A stretch of DNA of 58,042 nt from an uncultured Alphaproteobacteria bacterium (GTDB taxonomy: Bacteria; Pseudomonadota; Alphaproteobacteria; UBA7985), in assembly GCA_905479265.1 (NCBI GenBank), contig CAJQLX010000026.1, positions 1 to 58,042 of the forward strand, in the 5' to 3' direction. Shown here in pieces: positions 15,000 to 24,404 of this stretch. Under the pieces are notes generated by a model, which saw nothing but the letters and a program-made list of their open reading frames with translations, ran no database searches and was not told the DNA's origin. Position 1 is the first letter of the stretch; each line of letters opens with the position of its first letter. Made by a program: the position numbers and the translations under genes.

Positions 15000-16006
15000 T
15001 CTGACGTCCCCGCATTCGACGCTCGATTCGACGCCCGCGCGCGGAGGTCGCCTTGTGACCGCGTTGGATTAAGCCACTGCGCAATCGGTGCCACCAAAGA
15101 TGAGAGAAACAGGCTGCCCAGTTGTAGGCTGAACCCAACCCCAGTCAGACCGTCGAGCCGTCGGCGCAGGATGCGGCGCGCCGCTTCGGCGTTGGCGCGG
15201 CCAATCTGCAGAAAATCGTCCCCGCGCGCGTAGTCCAATTCGCTGAAACAGAGCGTGTTATAGGCTTCCATGCGGTGCTGAGGGGCTTGATCCTCGGATT
15301 TCTTGAGATGATCGGAGCCGCCCCGATAGGCGTCTTCGATGATAAAGCGGTCGGCTCTGAACGGCGCATCTTCGCTGACGCCAAAGGCGCCGCGATGGTT
15401 CGCCATGACCTGTGTGGCCAGCCCCAAGTGCCGCGGCGGTGGCAGCGCTTCGCGGTCCAGACCGGGAAAGACATCCACAAAGGTTTCACCCACCAAACCG
15501 ACCGCAGCCGGAACTTGGCTCACGCTGCTGATCCAGAATGGCCGACACTGCCGCCGAAAATAGTAGAGCACGCAGGTGAGGATATAGAGCGAGGACGTCA
15601 GCGACTTTCCCCGCGCCGCTGGCGCAACCATGGTCAGCCCGAGATGGAGCACGTCTTCCGCGCGCCCCCCAAGCTGGACCGGCAGCAACCGCATGACGTT
15701 AAAGGCCAAAGCCTGACCGGTGGTGCGATCTTCGATGAGCGTGATGATGGCTTCCGACCAAAACGGGCCGCTGCCTTGGAAGACCCCATAGTCCAATTCT
15801 TTGCCGTCCAAACTGGCCTGAGCAATCTCTCGACAGGGCCGCGCCCAGTCTTCAAGATCGCTGTCGCGCATCCACAAACCGGGTCGTTCAGCGATCAAAA
15901 TGCGCAAGTTCCCCGGCAGCCGAAGCGAGCAGAACATGTGCTGCTGGAAAATTGACGAGGTACGAGGGCGTCGTCGAAGGTTGGTATTGAGGGTCATCGT
16001 CGTCAC
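14996..16006 (-). CDS. Protein with a GNAT-like acyltransferase core, unknown substrate
   Basis: The 336-residue protein has no family name I can give. Residues about 120-165 look like a GNAT acetyl-CoA-binding motif A: a strand (VLHLGLTMV), then A-P-A-A-R-G-K-S-L-T-S-S-L and a helix. The regions before and after would complete an acyltransferase fold, ending in a C-terminal tail with hydrophobic stretches (FSLQLGSLFLSSLVAPIAQWL) that may touch the membrane. It starts at 16006 (or at the Met three codons later) and is cotranscribed with the downstream membrane protein. The neighbouring divergent PP2C phosphatase suggests a shared signalling or envelope role. Confidence 0.5.
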   Translation of the reverse strand: MTTMTLNTNLRRRPRTSSIFQQHMFCSLRLPGNLRILIAERPGLWMRDSDLEDWARPCREIAQASLDGKELDYGVFQGSGPFWSEAIITLIEDRTTGQALAFNVMRLLPVQLGGRAEDVLHLGLTMVAPAARGKSLTSSLYILTCVLYYFRRQCRPFWISSVSQVPAAVGLVGETFVDVFPGLDREALPPPRHLGLATQVMANHRGAFGVSEDAPFRADRFIIEDAYRGGSDHLKKSEDQAPQHRMEAYNTLCFSELDYARGDDFLQIGRANAEAARRILRRRLDGLTGVGFSLQLGSLFLSSLVAPIAQWLNPTRSQGDLRARASNRASNAGTSD

Positions 16007-16100
16007 CGTGCGGCGAAAAGGGCTTTGCTTGCGCCCATGCTAGCGTTAAAATTCGATTTCTCGTTTGGTTTTCAACGGTCCTTATAGTCGAGGACGCCGA

Positions 16101-16123
16101 AATTATCATCTGGTGAGATAATT
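16101..16123. promoter_or_regulatory. Inverted repeat in the divergent gap between the GNAT-like and PP2C genes
   Basis: AATTATC (16101-16107) and GATAATT (16117-16123) form 7-bp arms around a 9-nt spacer, extendable to 9 bp with one bulged base. It sits about 30 nt before the phosphatase start, in a 146-nt divergent intergenic region. It may be an operator that controls both directions. Confidence 0.4.
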
Positions 16124-16152
16124 CAAGTCCACGACGCAGTAGGACGACGTTA

Positions 16153-18120
16153 ATGCAACTTCGATCACGCATAACTCTGGCGGCGGCCTTTTTCCTGCTC
16201 GCGCCCGTTGTGCTGTTCTTTTTGATCGATCTGATGCGTGATCGCTTTATTGCCAGTTCTTTTGTTGAGCGGCAGTTTGAAGACGATCAACCCTTTGTCG
16301 AAGGCTTTGTCCGCGAGGCGCAGTTGCGGCTTGAAGCGCCCGCCTCGGAAATTCAGGCGATCTTGCCCGGCGAACAAATTCCCCGTTCTTTCCTCGATCC
16401 CGATACGGGTTCATTGGTTTACGAACCGTGGACCACCATGCAGTTCCGGCTGGAGCAAATCGCCGAAAACCATGCGGGGCTATCCTTTGGGTTGTTCGAT
16501 CGCGATGGGCAGTTGCTTGTCAGCGTGGGTGAAGATGTGGACTTGCTGGCCCAAGGCTATGACGGCACCAATCGGTCCTATGCCAACGGCATCTCACCCA
16601 ATACCGATAGCTTCATGGTCCGCCGAACCATGCGGACCTTGCGCGGGTTGTACGTCTATGTCGGCGCTTTGCCTGTTGACGAGTTTATCGGCAACATCTC
16701 GGATTCCGTTGGCGAGCCGGTTGCCCTGATCCAGCGGGCCATCATTGAAAACCCTGCCGGTGTGCGGCCGCAAGATCAGGCGCGCTCGGGGGCCATTGAA
16801 CGTGCTGGCGTGGGATTGCCCAAAGCCACCACTGCCGCGCCGAACCGGTACGAGAACGCTGTTGTGTTCTGGGATGCGGTCAAGGATTCCGCACTGGCCA
16901 GTGAGCCACGGCGCTACTTTACCGTGTCCGTAGGCGAGCATCGGGGCATTGTTACGGAGATTCGCGTCGAAGTCCTCACGCCCATGCGGGATGAAGGGGT
17001 CTTCGTCCGCCTTGTCCGCAATCGCACTCTCGCAGCCATCCGCGAAGAAAAGCAAAACCGACTTGTTTACGGTGGCTTTGCCGTGCTGATTTTGGTGTCT
17101 GTTGTGCTGCTGCTTTGGTTCTTTAACCGCTCATTCAGACCCCTGACCGACTTGATCGAAGCCTTGCGCGCGCTGGCGCGGCACGATTTTGAATACCGCA
17201 TTCCGCACACCAACCGCCGGGATGAGCTGGGCGCCCTGGCGCGCGGGTTGACCGATTTCCGGTCTTCGCTGGTGGACAGAGAGCGACTGGTGTTGCTCAA
17301 GGAGCAAATGGAGTTCGCCGCGCAAATCCAACGCTCCATTCTGCCGCACAGTTTCAATGTCGCTGATTTCGCCTCGATCGACGCCATCACCAAACCTGCT
17401 GAAGATGTGGGCGGGGATTTCTTTGACGTGTTCACGCTGGCCAACGGCAACGCGGGAATTGTTGTGGCGGATGTCGCGGACAAGGGGATGGGGTCGGCGC
17501 TGTTTGGGGCTTTGGCCTCCTCCCTGACACGGGCTACCGCACGGCTTTATAACGACCCCGGCCGGGTATTGGGCGCGGTCAACAAGCAGCTGTGTGAACG
17601 GAATGAAGCGGATTTGTTTGTGACGCTGTTCTATGGCGTCATGGACCGGAATTCAGGCGAGCTTGTCTATTCAAACGCCGGTCACGAACCGCCCCTGCTG
17701 CTGCACCGTGATGAAGTCAGCGGAACCATGCAGGTTGAGCGCACGCCAACCACCCAAGGTCTCCCGCTGGGCTTGGTGCCCGATGCACAGTTCGAGAGCC
17801 GTTCGGTGACGATGCGACCAACCGACAATCTGGTTCTGTTTACCGATGGTATTACCGAAGCCGAAGACGCGGAAAACCGCCTGTTTTCTTCGGCGGCGCT
17901 GAATGCGCTGTTGCGCCGACAGTCAAGCAACGTGCCCAGTGATATAATCTCCAGCGTGCTGCAGAACGTTCGCGACTTTACCGGTGAACAGCCGCAGAGC
18001 GACGACATTACGTTGATGGTGGTGCGGTACGATGGCGTGCCGACGCAGCAATCTGCGGATCATAAAGATGACCAAGAAAGCCGCGAAAGCCCTAAACTTC
18101 GCGTCGTTGGCAACACCTAA
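16153..18120 (+). CDS. Membrane-bound PP2C/SpoIIE-type serine phosphatase with HAMP domain
   Basis: The 655-residue protein has an N-terminal helix (FFLLAPVVLFFLI), a periplasmic sensing region of about 270 residues, a second helix (GGFAVLILVSVVLLLWFF, about 304-321), a HAMP domain (about 320-380), a short coiled linker and a C-terminal PPM phosphatase domain. Metal-binding motifs of RsbU/SpoIIE are intact: EDVGGDFFDVF, VADVADKGMGSALF, NAGHEPPLLL and LVLFTDGITEA. Such proteins dephosphorylate STAS-domain anti-anti-sigma factors or other regulators. No RsbV/RsbW-like gene lies nearby, so the partner is encoded elsewhere, or the target is linked to the divergent GNAT/membrane pair. Confidence 0.9.
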   Translation: MQLRSRITLAAAFFLLAPVVLFFLIDLMRDRFIASSFVERQFEDDQPFVEGFVREAQLRLEAPASEIQAILPGEQIPRSFLDPDTGSLVYEPWTTMQFRLEQIAENHAGLSFGLFDRDGQLLVSVGEDVDLLAQGYDGTNRSYANGISPNTDSFMVRRTMRTLRGLYVYVGALPVDEFIGNISDSVGEPVALIQRAIIENPAGVRPQDQARSGAIERAGVGLPKATTAAPNRYENAVVFWDAVKDSALASEPRRYFTVSVGEHRGIVTEIRVEVLTPMRDEGVFVRLVRNRTLAAIREEKQNRLVYGGFAVLILVSVVLLLWFFNRSFRPLTDLIEALRALARHDFEYRIPHTNRRDELGALARGLTDFRSSLVDRERLVLLKEQMEFAAQIQRSILPHSFNVADFASIDAITKPAEDVGGDFFDVFTLANGNAGIVVADVADKGMGSALFGALASSLTRATARLYNDPGRVLGAVNKQLCERNEADLFVTLFYGVMDRNSGELVYSNAGHEPPLLLHRDEVSGTMQVERTPTTQGLPLGLVPDAQFESRSVTMRPTDNLVLFTDGITEAEDAENRLFSSAALNALLRRQSSNVPSDIISSVLQNVRDFTGEQPQSDDITLMVVRYDGVPTQQSADHKDDQESRESPKLRVVGNT

Positions 18121-18137
18121 CCGCTTAGGACTTTCTC

Positions 18138-19574
18138 ATGGGCAAAGCCCCTCTCTCCGCACCCTTTTTTGCGACCCGCACGACCAAAGAAACCATTGCC
18201 TTGGTTGCCATCCCGGAAAAGGCTGGCCGCGCGTGGCTCAAGACGCTGCCCAGCCGTCATGCAACATGGTTGCAGGCTCAGGCAAAAGATTTGAGCGCGC
18301 CGGGCTTGGTCTTGCCTGCGCCTGACGATCGGGGCGCGATCGAAGCGGTCTATTTCACCCCAACCCATCACGCCGGTGACAGCTGGCGGTTGGCGCACTT
18401 GCCGCCCGCCTTGCCCGAAGGCCGATACGCCCTGGACGATGGTAAACTGAACCGCGACAGCGCCACGCAAGCGGCCTTTGGCTGGGCCATGGCGCAATTG
18501 CCGGATCAACGCTTTAAATCCAAACCCCGAGACCTTGAGGTCTGCCAGCTGGTTTGGCCGTCGAACGCCGATCGGGACGAGGTACAGGCTTGGGTCGAAG
18601 GCGTCGTGCTCGCCCGTCGCTTGGTCAACACCCCCGCCGAAAATCTCGGTCCAGCCGCGCTGTCCCAAGCCGCGCAGGATCTGGCGGACGATTTCAAGGG
18701 CCGCATGCAAGAAGTGGTCGGCGATGATTTGCTGAGCGAAGGTTTTCCCGCAGCGCACGCGGTGGGCCGCGGCGCGCTGCCCCATCGTGCGCCCCGTGTT
18801 ATGGCGGTGCGCTTCAACGCGTCGAAATCAGCACCCACCGTGGCTTTGGTCGGAAAGGGCGTGGTTTTTGATACGGGCGGATTGGACATCAAGCCCCGCT
18901 CGTCCATGCGCAACATGAAAAAAGATATGGGCGGCGCAGCGGTTGCGCTGGGTGTGGCGCGGACGCTGTTGGAGCAAGGCGCTAACCTCAATATTCTGGT
19001 GATCATTGGGGCGGTCGAGAACGTGGTTTCTGCGGGTGCGTTCCGCCCGGGTGACGTGCTGGACACGCGCAAAGGCCTGACGGTCGAGGTCGGTGACACA
19101 GACGCCGAGGGCCGGCTGGTGCTGGCTGATTGCTTGACCTACGCGGGCGAGCAGGAGCCGGACTTGATTGTGGATTTTGCGACGCTGACGGGCGCCGCAA
19201 GGGTGGCGCTTGGCCCAGATTTGCCGCCAGTTATGGCCAGAGACGGCGCGCTGTCACAGGCAATCGCCGCCGCAGGACAGCGTGTGGGCGACCCCCTGTG
19301 GCCCATGCCGATGCACATGCCTTACGCCCAGCATTTGCGCAGTTCCATTGCGGATCTGTGTAACATCACCGAGGGCTTCCCCTTTGCCGGTTCCATCACC
19401 GCGGGCCTGTTCCTTGAGCGGTTTGTGCCCAAGGATATTGCTTGGGCGCATTTGGATATTTTCTGCTGGAACCCGTCGGCGAGAGCCGGGCGGCCAACGG
19501 GTGGTGAGGCCCATGCGGTTCGCGCGGTCGCGTCTTTTCTTAAATCATGGAAGCCCGCCAAGAAAACCCGCTAG
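18138..19574 (+). CDS. M17 leucyl aminopeptidase family protein
   Basis: The 478-residue protein is a two-metal cytosolic aminopeptidase. The C-terminal catalytic domain shows LVGKGVVFDTGGLDIKP (metal-binding Lys and Asp), MKKDMGGAA and DTDAEGRLVLADCL. The last motif is normally NTDAEGRL; here the first residue is Asp (residue 320) instead of Asn, while the metal-binding Asp and Glu and the active-site Arg are kept. The N-terminal domain is divergent, as usual. The gene follows the phosphatase by 17 nt and converges with the reductase gene, overlapping it by 4 nt. It would finish degradation of peptides, fitting the nearby peptide importer. Confidence 0.92.
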   Translation: MGKAPLSAPFFATRTTKETIALVAIPEKAGRAWLKTLPSRHATWLQAQAKDLSAPGLVLPAPDDRGAIEAVYFTPTHHAGDSWRLAHLPPALPEGRYALDDGKLNRDSATQAAFGWAMAQLPDQRFKSKPRDLEVCQLVWPSNADRDEVQAWVEGVVLARRLVNTPAENLGPAALSQAAQDLADDFKGRMQEVVGDDLLSEGFPAAHAVGRGALPHRAPRVMAVRFNASKSAPTVALVGKGVVFDTGGLDIKPRSSMRNMKKDMGGAAVALGVARTLLEQGANLNILVIIGAVENVVSAGAFRPGDVLDTRKGLTVEVGDTDAEGRLVLADCLTYAGEQEPDLIVDFATLTGAARVALGPDLPPVMARDGALSQAIAAAGQRVGDPLWPMPMHMPYAQHLRSSIADLCNITEGFPFAGSITAGLFLERFVPKDIAWAHLDIFCWNPSARAGRPTGGEAHAVRAVASFLKSWKPAKKTR

Positions 19575-20500
19575 TAGCCCAGTGTCGTATCCACCAAATT
19601 GGTCAGCGGCAGTCCCTTGCGCAGTTCATTGACAGCCTCGGCGACGCTGATAATGGCTGATTCGGGCGTGGTGACTGACGCGATGTGGGGGGTGAGGAAG
19701 ACCCGTGGATGGTCCCAAAGGGCGTGATCCACGGGAAGCGGTTCTTCATTGAAAACGTCCAAAACAGCGACTTCAACTTTGCCTTTGTCCAGTGCCATAA
19801 TCAGGTCGTCTTCGACCAAGTGACCGCCGCGCCCCACGTTAATCACAGCCGCACCCGCCGGCAGGCGGTTGAACGTGCCCCGGCCCAAAATGCCCTCAGT
19901 CTCCGCCGTCAGCGGCAGCAGACAAACCAGAATTTGGGTCCGAGGCAGGAACTTTTCCAAGCCGTCTAAGCCGTCAAAATTCTGCACGTCGTCGAACTCT
20001 TTGGGCGTGCGGGACCAGCCGATGACGTTGTATCCCATGCCACGCAGCGCACCCGCACAGGCCCGGCCCAGAACGCCCATGCCCATGATGCCAACGGTAA
20101 CATCCGGCGCGAGGGGCGTGGTTTCTGGCTCCCATACTTTGCGCGCTTGGGCGGAGAACGTGCGGTGCATTTTGCGCGAGCACAGCAACGCGGCCATGAC
20201 AACGTATTCGACCATGCCTTGGGTCAGACCCGGATCGACCATGCGCACCAAGGGCACGTCCTTGGGGTAGCTGGGGTCTTTGAGAATGTGATCAACGCCC
20301 GCGCCGGTTGAGATCACCAGCTTGAGATTGGGCATGGACGCCAGCAAGCCCAGCGGCGGCTCCCACGCCACCACAACTTCAATGTCGCTCGGGTCGCCGA
20401 CAAACGGGAAGGTAACGATTTCAAGCCCCGGAATGCGCTGATAGAGCGCATCTTTCCAGCGACCAAGCAAATAGCGATCTGTCTTCAGCAGTAACTTCAT
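19571..20500 (-). CDS. ghrA: D-2-hydroxyacid dehydrogenase, glyoxylate/hydroxypyruvate reductase A type
   Basis: The 309-residue protein has the D-isomer-specific hydroxyacid dehydrogenase fold. The NAD(P)-binding motif is VGIMGMGVLGRACAGALRG near residue 135. The catalytic Arg lies in INVGRGGHLVE, the Glu in DVFNEEPLP and the His in LTPHIASVT. The short form and the motif set match GhrA, which reduces glyoxylate and hydroxypyruvate in the cytosol. It is read leftward, 36 nt after the stop of the peptide-transporter ATPase gene, so it may ride on the same transcript. The exact 2-oxo acid is not certain. Confidence 0.85.
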   Translation of the reverse strand: MKLLLKTDRYLLGRWKDALYQRIPGLEIVTFPFVGDPSDIEVVVAWEPPLGLLASMPNLKLVISTGAGVDHILKDPSYPKDVPLVRMVDPGLTQGMVEYVVMAALLCSRKMHRTFSAQARKVWEPETTPLAPDVTVGIMGMGVLGRACAGALRGMGYNVIGWSRTPKEFDDVQNFDGLDGLEKFLPRTQILVCLLPLTAETEGILGRGTFNRLPAGAAVINVGRGGHLVEDDLIMALDKGKVEVAVLDVFNEEPLPVDHALWDHPRVFLTPHIASVTTPESAIISVAEAVNELRKGLPLTNLVDTTLGY

Positions 20501-20536
20501 GCCAGCTACATCCCAACGAAAATTGTGTCGGAGAGA

Positions 20537-22162
20537 CTATTGGCGGACCGCCGCCGACTCGTCTACTGCCAATTCGGTGGCCGCTTTCAACAAAGCGCGG
20601 GTGTAGGGCTCTTTGGGCTGATCAAACAGATTTTGCGCGTCCCCGGCTTCGACCACTTTTCCGCCCTGCATCACCAACACCTGATGCGACATGGACCGCA
20701 CCACCTTTAAATCGTGGGAGATGAACAGGTACGCGAGGCCAAGATCGGTTTGCAGCGTCCGCAGCAAATCCAGCAGCTGCGCTTGCACCGTCATATCCAG
20801 CGCCGAAGTTGGCTCGTCGAGGATCAGCAGTTTGGGCTTGAGGATCAGCGCACGCGCAACCGCGATTCGCTGACGCTGGCCGCCGCTGAATTCGTGCGGA
20901 AACCGGTGCCGGGCCGAAGGGTCTAGGCCGACAACCTGCAGGGCGTCGATCACCTGTTGTTCAGCGGCTTCGTCGCTCAAGTCCTCGGCGTGGATGCGCA
21001 GTCCTTCGCCGATGATTTCACTGACGCTCATGCGCGGAGAAAGGCTGCTGAACGGGTCTTGGAACACCACCTGCATTTCACGGCGCAACGGCACCATCTG
21101 CTTGGGTTCAAAGCCATCAATGTTCTGATCCAGATAGACAATCGGCCCTTCTGAGGCCACCAACCGCAGCAGCGCCATGCCCAACGTCGATTTGCCCGAA
21201 CCGGATTCGCCGACCACGCCAAGGGTTTCGCCTTCGCGGATGGACAAGGTTACGCCATCCACCGCTTTCACCGCGCCGACTTGCCGTTTCAGCACGCCGG
21301 CGAGGATGGGGAAGTGCACCTTGAGGTCGGTGGTCTCAACCACTGTCTTTGCGCCGTGGGGCAGAGGGTGCGGTTCGCCGCTGGGTTGGCTTGAGACCAG
21401 TTTTTGGGTGTAGGGGTGGCTGGGCGATACCAACACCGCGTCCCGGGCGCCTGTTTCCACAACATCGCCGCGCTCCATCACCACCACATCGTCGGCCATG
21501 GCCCGCACCACGTCCAAATCGTGCGTGATCAGCAGCATGGCCATATTCCGCTCGCGCTGCTTTTGCCGCAGCAGTTCCAGAATCTGCGCTTGGACCGTGA
21601 CGTCCAGCGCCGTTGTCGGCTCGTCCGCAATCAGCAAGTCCGGATCATTGGCCAGCGCCATGGCAATCATCACACGCTGACGCTGTCCGCCACTGAGCTG
21701 ATGGGGGTAGGAGCGCGCTTGGCGCTTGGGGTCGCGCAGGCCGACATCTTCGAGCAATTCCGGCACCAGCTGTCTTGCCTTGCGCATGTCCATGCGCTGG
21801 TGGGTCATCATGATTTCTGCGACTTGGCGGTCAATCTTTTGGACGGGGTTCAGGGAGATTTGCGGCTCCTGAAAGATCATCGAGATCTCGTTACCCCGAA
21901 TCCCCCGCAACGATCGCTGGTTGGCGTGCAGCAGGTTTGCGCCCTTCCATAGCACTTGGCTGCGATCGCTATGCGTGGCGACGGGGTAGGGCAGCAGCTG
22001 CAGGATCGACATGGCCGAAACCGTCTTGCCCGAGCCGGATTCGCCGACCAAGGCGGTTGTCCGTCCCGGTTCGATTTGAAATGAAATGTTCTGCGCGCCC
22101 ACGACCCGGCCTTCGGGCGTGTCAAAGAAAACGTCGAGGTTCCGTACATCCAGCAACGTCAT
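20537..22162 (-). CDS. yejF: Peptide ABC transporter, double ATPase subunit (YejF)
   Basis: The 541-residue protein contains two complete ABC ATPase domains in one chain. Each has a Walker A ([13 protein letters not shown] near residue 40; [14 protein letters not shown] near 320), a signature ([12 protein letters not shown] and [12 protein letters not shown]) and a Walker B ending in DEPT. This fused architecture is typical of YejF and contrasts with the separate OppD/OppF. It powers uptake of oligopeptides (microcin C in E. coli). Its start overlaps the yejE stop by 4 nt, in the order yejA-yejB-yejE-yejF. Confidence 0.93.
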   Translation of the reverse strand: MTLLDVRNLDVFFDTPEGRVVGAQNISFQIEPGRTTALVGESGSGKTVSAMSILQLLPYPVATHSDRSQVLWKGANLLHANQRSLRGIRGNEISMIFQEPQISLNPVQKIDRQVAEIMMTHQRMDMRKARQLVPELLEDVGLRDPKRQARSYPHQLSGGQRQRVMIAMALANDPDLLIADEPTTALDVTVQAQILELLRQKQRERNMAMLLITHDLDVVRAMADDVVVMERGDVVETGARDAVLVSPSHPYTQKLVSSQPSGEPHPLPHGAKTVVETTDLKVHFPILAGVLKRQVGAVKAVDGVTLSIREGETLGVVGESGSGKSTLGMALLRLVASEGPIVYLDQNIDGFEPKQMVPLRREMQVVFQDPFSSLSPRMSVSEIIGEGLRIHAEDLSDEAAEQQVIDALQVVGLDPSARHRFPHEFSGGQRQRIAVARALILKPKLLILDEPTSALDMTVQAQLLDLLRTLQTDLGLAYLFISHDLKVVRSMSHQVLVMQGGKVVEAGDAQNLFDQPKEPYTRALLKAATELAVDESAAVRQ

Positions 22163-23271
22163 GCCGCGTTCTCCTGCGTCTGGAGCGCGGCCGCGCGGTA
22201 GCGCTTTGGCAGTTTGATGCTGATCGCTTTCCGGGGGTCCATGGCGTTTCGGATGCCTTCACCGATGAAGACCATCAGCATGGTAATCGTGCCCAGTCCG
22301 GCAAAAATCGGGAACACCAGCCACCATTTGGTGATGTTGGCGAGCCCCTGTCGGGTCATCTCGCCCAAGGATGGGGAGCCCGGGGGCATGCCGAAGCCGA
22401 TGAAGTCTAGTCCGCTGAGAACGGTGATGGATCCAGCCAGCGCAAAGGGCAAAAAGGTGATCGTGCCAACCATGGCGTTGGGGAAAACGTGCCGCCACAT
22501 GACGGTATAATTACTGACACCCAAGGCGCGCGCAGCGGTGATGTACTGATAGTTGCGCGCTTTGAGGAATTCCGTGCGGATGGTGCCAACAAACCCGGTC
22601 CATCCAAACAGCGATAACAAGAACAGCAACAGCCAGAAATTCGGTTGCAGCACGCCCATGATGGCGATGATGATGAACAGCGTGGGCAGCGAGCCGTAAA
22701 TCTCCAGCACCCGTTGGAGCACCAAGTCCAGCCAGCCGCCGAAATACCCCGACATGGCCCCCACACTCAAGCCAATGGTGGCGGTGATGAAGACGTACAT
22801 AAAGCCGAACAGAAAGCTGATCCGAATGCCGTAGATCAGGCGGGCAACCACATCGCGGCCCTTGTCGTCGGTGCCCAGCCAATGCTTGCCATCGGGGGGC
22901 GAGGGAAACTCTGACCCCGCATCCTTGACCACGCGCCGGTAGTGATAGGGGACGATGGGCCAAAGCATGAAGCCGTTGTCGTTGATTTCTTCCGCGATAA
23001 ACGGGTCATAGTAGTTGGTTGGCCCCGCAAAGCCATTGAACTCGCTTTCGGGGTATTCAACCAAAAACGGGAAGTAGGCGTTACCCTTGTAGCTGACAAA
23101 ATAAGGCCGGTCGTTGGCGAGCAGATTGGCGAACAAGCTCGTTATGAAAATGATCGTAACCGCGATCAGGGACACCAGCGCACGCCGGTCGGCCAGAAAG
23201 CGCAGCCAGCGGCGGTAGCCCATTTCTGTTGCGGGGATGAGGCCGATGATCTTGTAGGGCTTGAGTCTCAT
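22159..23271 (-). CDS. yejE: Peptide ABC transporter permease (YejE)
   Basis: The 370-residue inner-membrane protein belongs to the OppC-type permease family. After a first helix (LVSLIAVTIIFITSLFANLL) comes a long periplasmic segment with GKHWLGTDDKGRDVVARLIYG, the OppC hallmark, and then five helices with the EAA-loop region AARALGVSNYTVMWRHVFPNA that contacts the ATPase. The large insert between helix 1 and the GTD motif is characteristic of YejE. It pairs with YejB and is read from a 4-nt overlapping operon. Confidence 0.93.
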   Translation of the reverse strand: MRLKPYKIIGLIPATEMGYRRWLRFLADRRALVSLIAVTIIFITSLFANLLANDRPYFVSYKGNAYFPFLVEYPESEFNGFAGPTNYYDPFIAEEINDNGFMLWPIVPYHYRRVVKDAGSEFPSPPDGKHWLGTDDKGRDVVARLIYGIRISFLFGFMYVFITATIGLSVGAMSGYFGGWLDLVLQRVLEIYGSLPTLFIIIAIMGVLQPNFWLLLFLLSLFGWTGFVGTIRTEFLKARNYQYITAARALGVSNYTVMWRHVFPNAMVGTITFLPFALAGSITVLSGLDFIGFGMPPGSPSLGEMTRQGLANITKWWLVFPIFAGLGTITMLMVFIGEGIRNAMDPRKAISIKLPKRYRAAALQTQENAA

Positions 23272-24383
23272 ACTGTGCGCCCGTCAAAATTAATCCGAGG
23301 GTCGATGAGCGTGTATGTGATGTCCGTGATCAGCACCAACGTCAGACCCATCAGGCCACCAACCCAGATGTTGGCGTAAAGGATGGGGTAGTCGCGATTG
23401 GACAGGGCATCCAGCCCCAGCATTCCCAGACCATTGAGGTTGAAAATGCGCTCGATAAACACCGAACCGGTGAACAGCAATCCAACCAGCAAGCCCGGTA
23501 CGCCCGACAGCACAAGGATCATGGCGTTGCGGAAAACGTGAAAGTACATGATGCGGCTTTCGGTCAGCCCTTTGGCCCGCGCCGTGGTCACGTATTGCTG
23601 GCCCAAATGGTCCATGAAGCTGTTTTTGGTGAGCATCATCAGCCCTGAATAGCCCCCAACAAGCACGACAATCGCGGGCAACGTCATATGCCAAAGATAA
23701 TCAACGATTTTGCCCCACCAACTGAGCTCTTCAAAGTTATCGCCAACCAATCCTTCCAGCGGGAACCATTGCAGATTCACGGCGAAAATCGCAATCAGGG
23801 CGATGGCGAGCACAAAGTTGGGAATGCTGTCCACGCCGACGACGCCGGTGGTGGTGAACCAGTCAAACCGGTTGCCGTCGCGCCGCGCTTTGGCGATGCC
23901 AAGAGGAATACAAATCAAGTACGTGAAAATCGTGCCGAGAATACCCAGTCCCATGGTGACGGGGATACGCTCAACAATCACATCCACAACCGGACGGCCA
24001 TAGCGGAGCGATTCTTTGAAATCGAACCGCAGAAAGCTGATGAAGTAGTCAAACATGCGCACGTACCAGGGACGGTCCAGCCCAAACATTTCCCGGTAGC
24101 GCTCAAAGGCTGCCGGATCGAGACCTTCTCGACCCGTATAGCCTTCAACGTCGTTCACCGTCTTGCCGAGCGAAACCTCTGAGCCATCGCTTGAGGCCTC
24201 GCCGACATCGCCATCAGAGCCGATCATCCTGTCGCCCAGATCCGTTGAGATCCCCTGCATCTCAGCGATCAGCGCTTCAAGCGGACCGCCGGGGGCAAAG
24301 TTGATGAGCAGGAAGCTCGTCAGGAAGATCCCCGTCAGCGTGACGGGAATCAGCAACAAGCGTCGGATGATATAGGCGAGCAT
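23268..24383 (-). CDS. yejB: Peptide ABC transporter permease (YejB)
   Basis: The 371-residue inner-membrane protein is the OppB-type permease of the Yej system. It opens with MLAYIIRRLLLIPVTLTGIF and SFLLINFAPGGPLE, both typical, has a long first periplasmic stretch (about 35-115), and later the coupling loop TTARAKGLTESRIMYFHVFRNA. About six helices are present. It starts 21 nt after the binding-protein gene and overlaps yejE by 4 nt. Confidence 0.93.
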   Translation of the reverse strand: MLAYIIRRLLLIPVTLTGIFLTSFLLINFAPGGPLEALIAEMQGISTDLGDRMIGSDGDVGEASSDGSEVSLGKTVNDVEGYTGREGLDPAAFERYREMFGLDRPWYVRMFDYFISFLRFDFKESLRYGRPVVDVIVERIPVTMGLGILGTIFTYLICIPLGIAKARRDGNRFDWFTTTGVVGVDSIPNFVLAIALIAIFAVNLQWFPLEGLVGDNFEELSWWGKIVDYLWHMTLPAIVVLVGGYSGLMMLTKNSFMDHLGQQYVTTARAKGLTESRIMYFHVFRNAMILVLSGVPGLLVGLLFTGSVFIERIFNLNGLGMLGLDALSNRDYPILYANIWVGGLMGLTLVLITDITYTLIDPRINFDGRTV

Positions 24384-24404
24384 AGACGGTGGTTCCTCCC
24401 GGCT

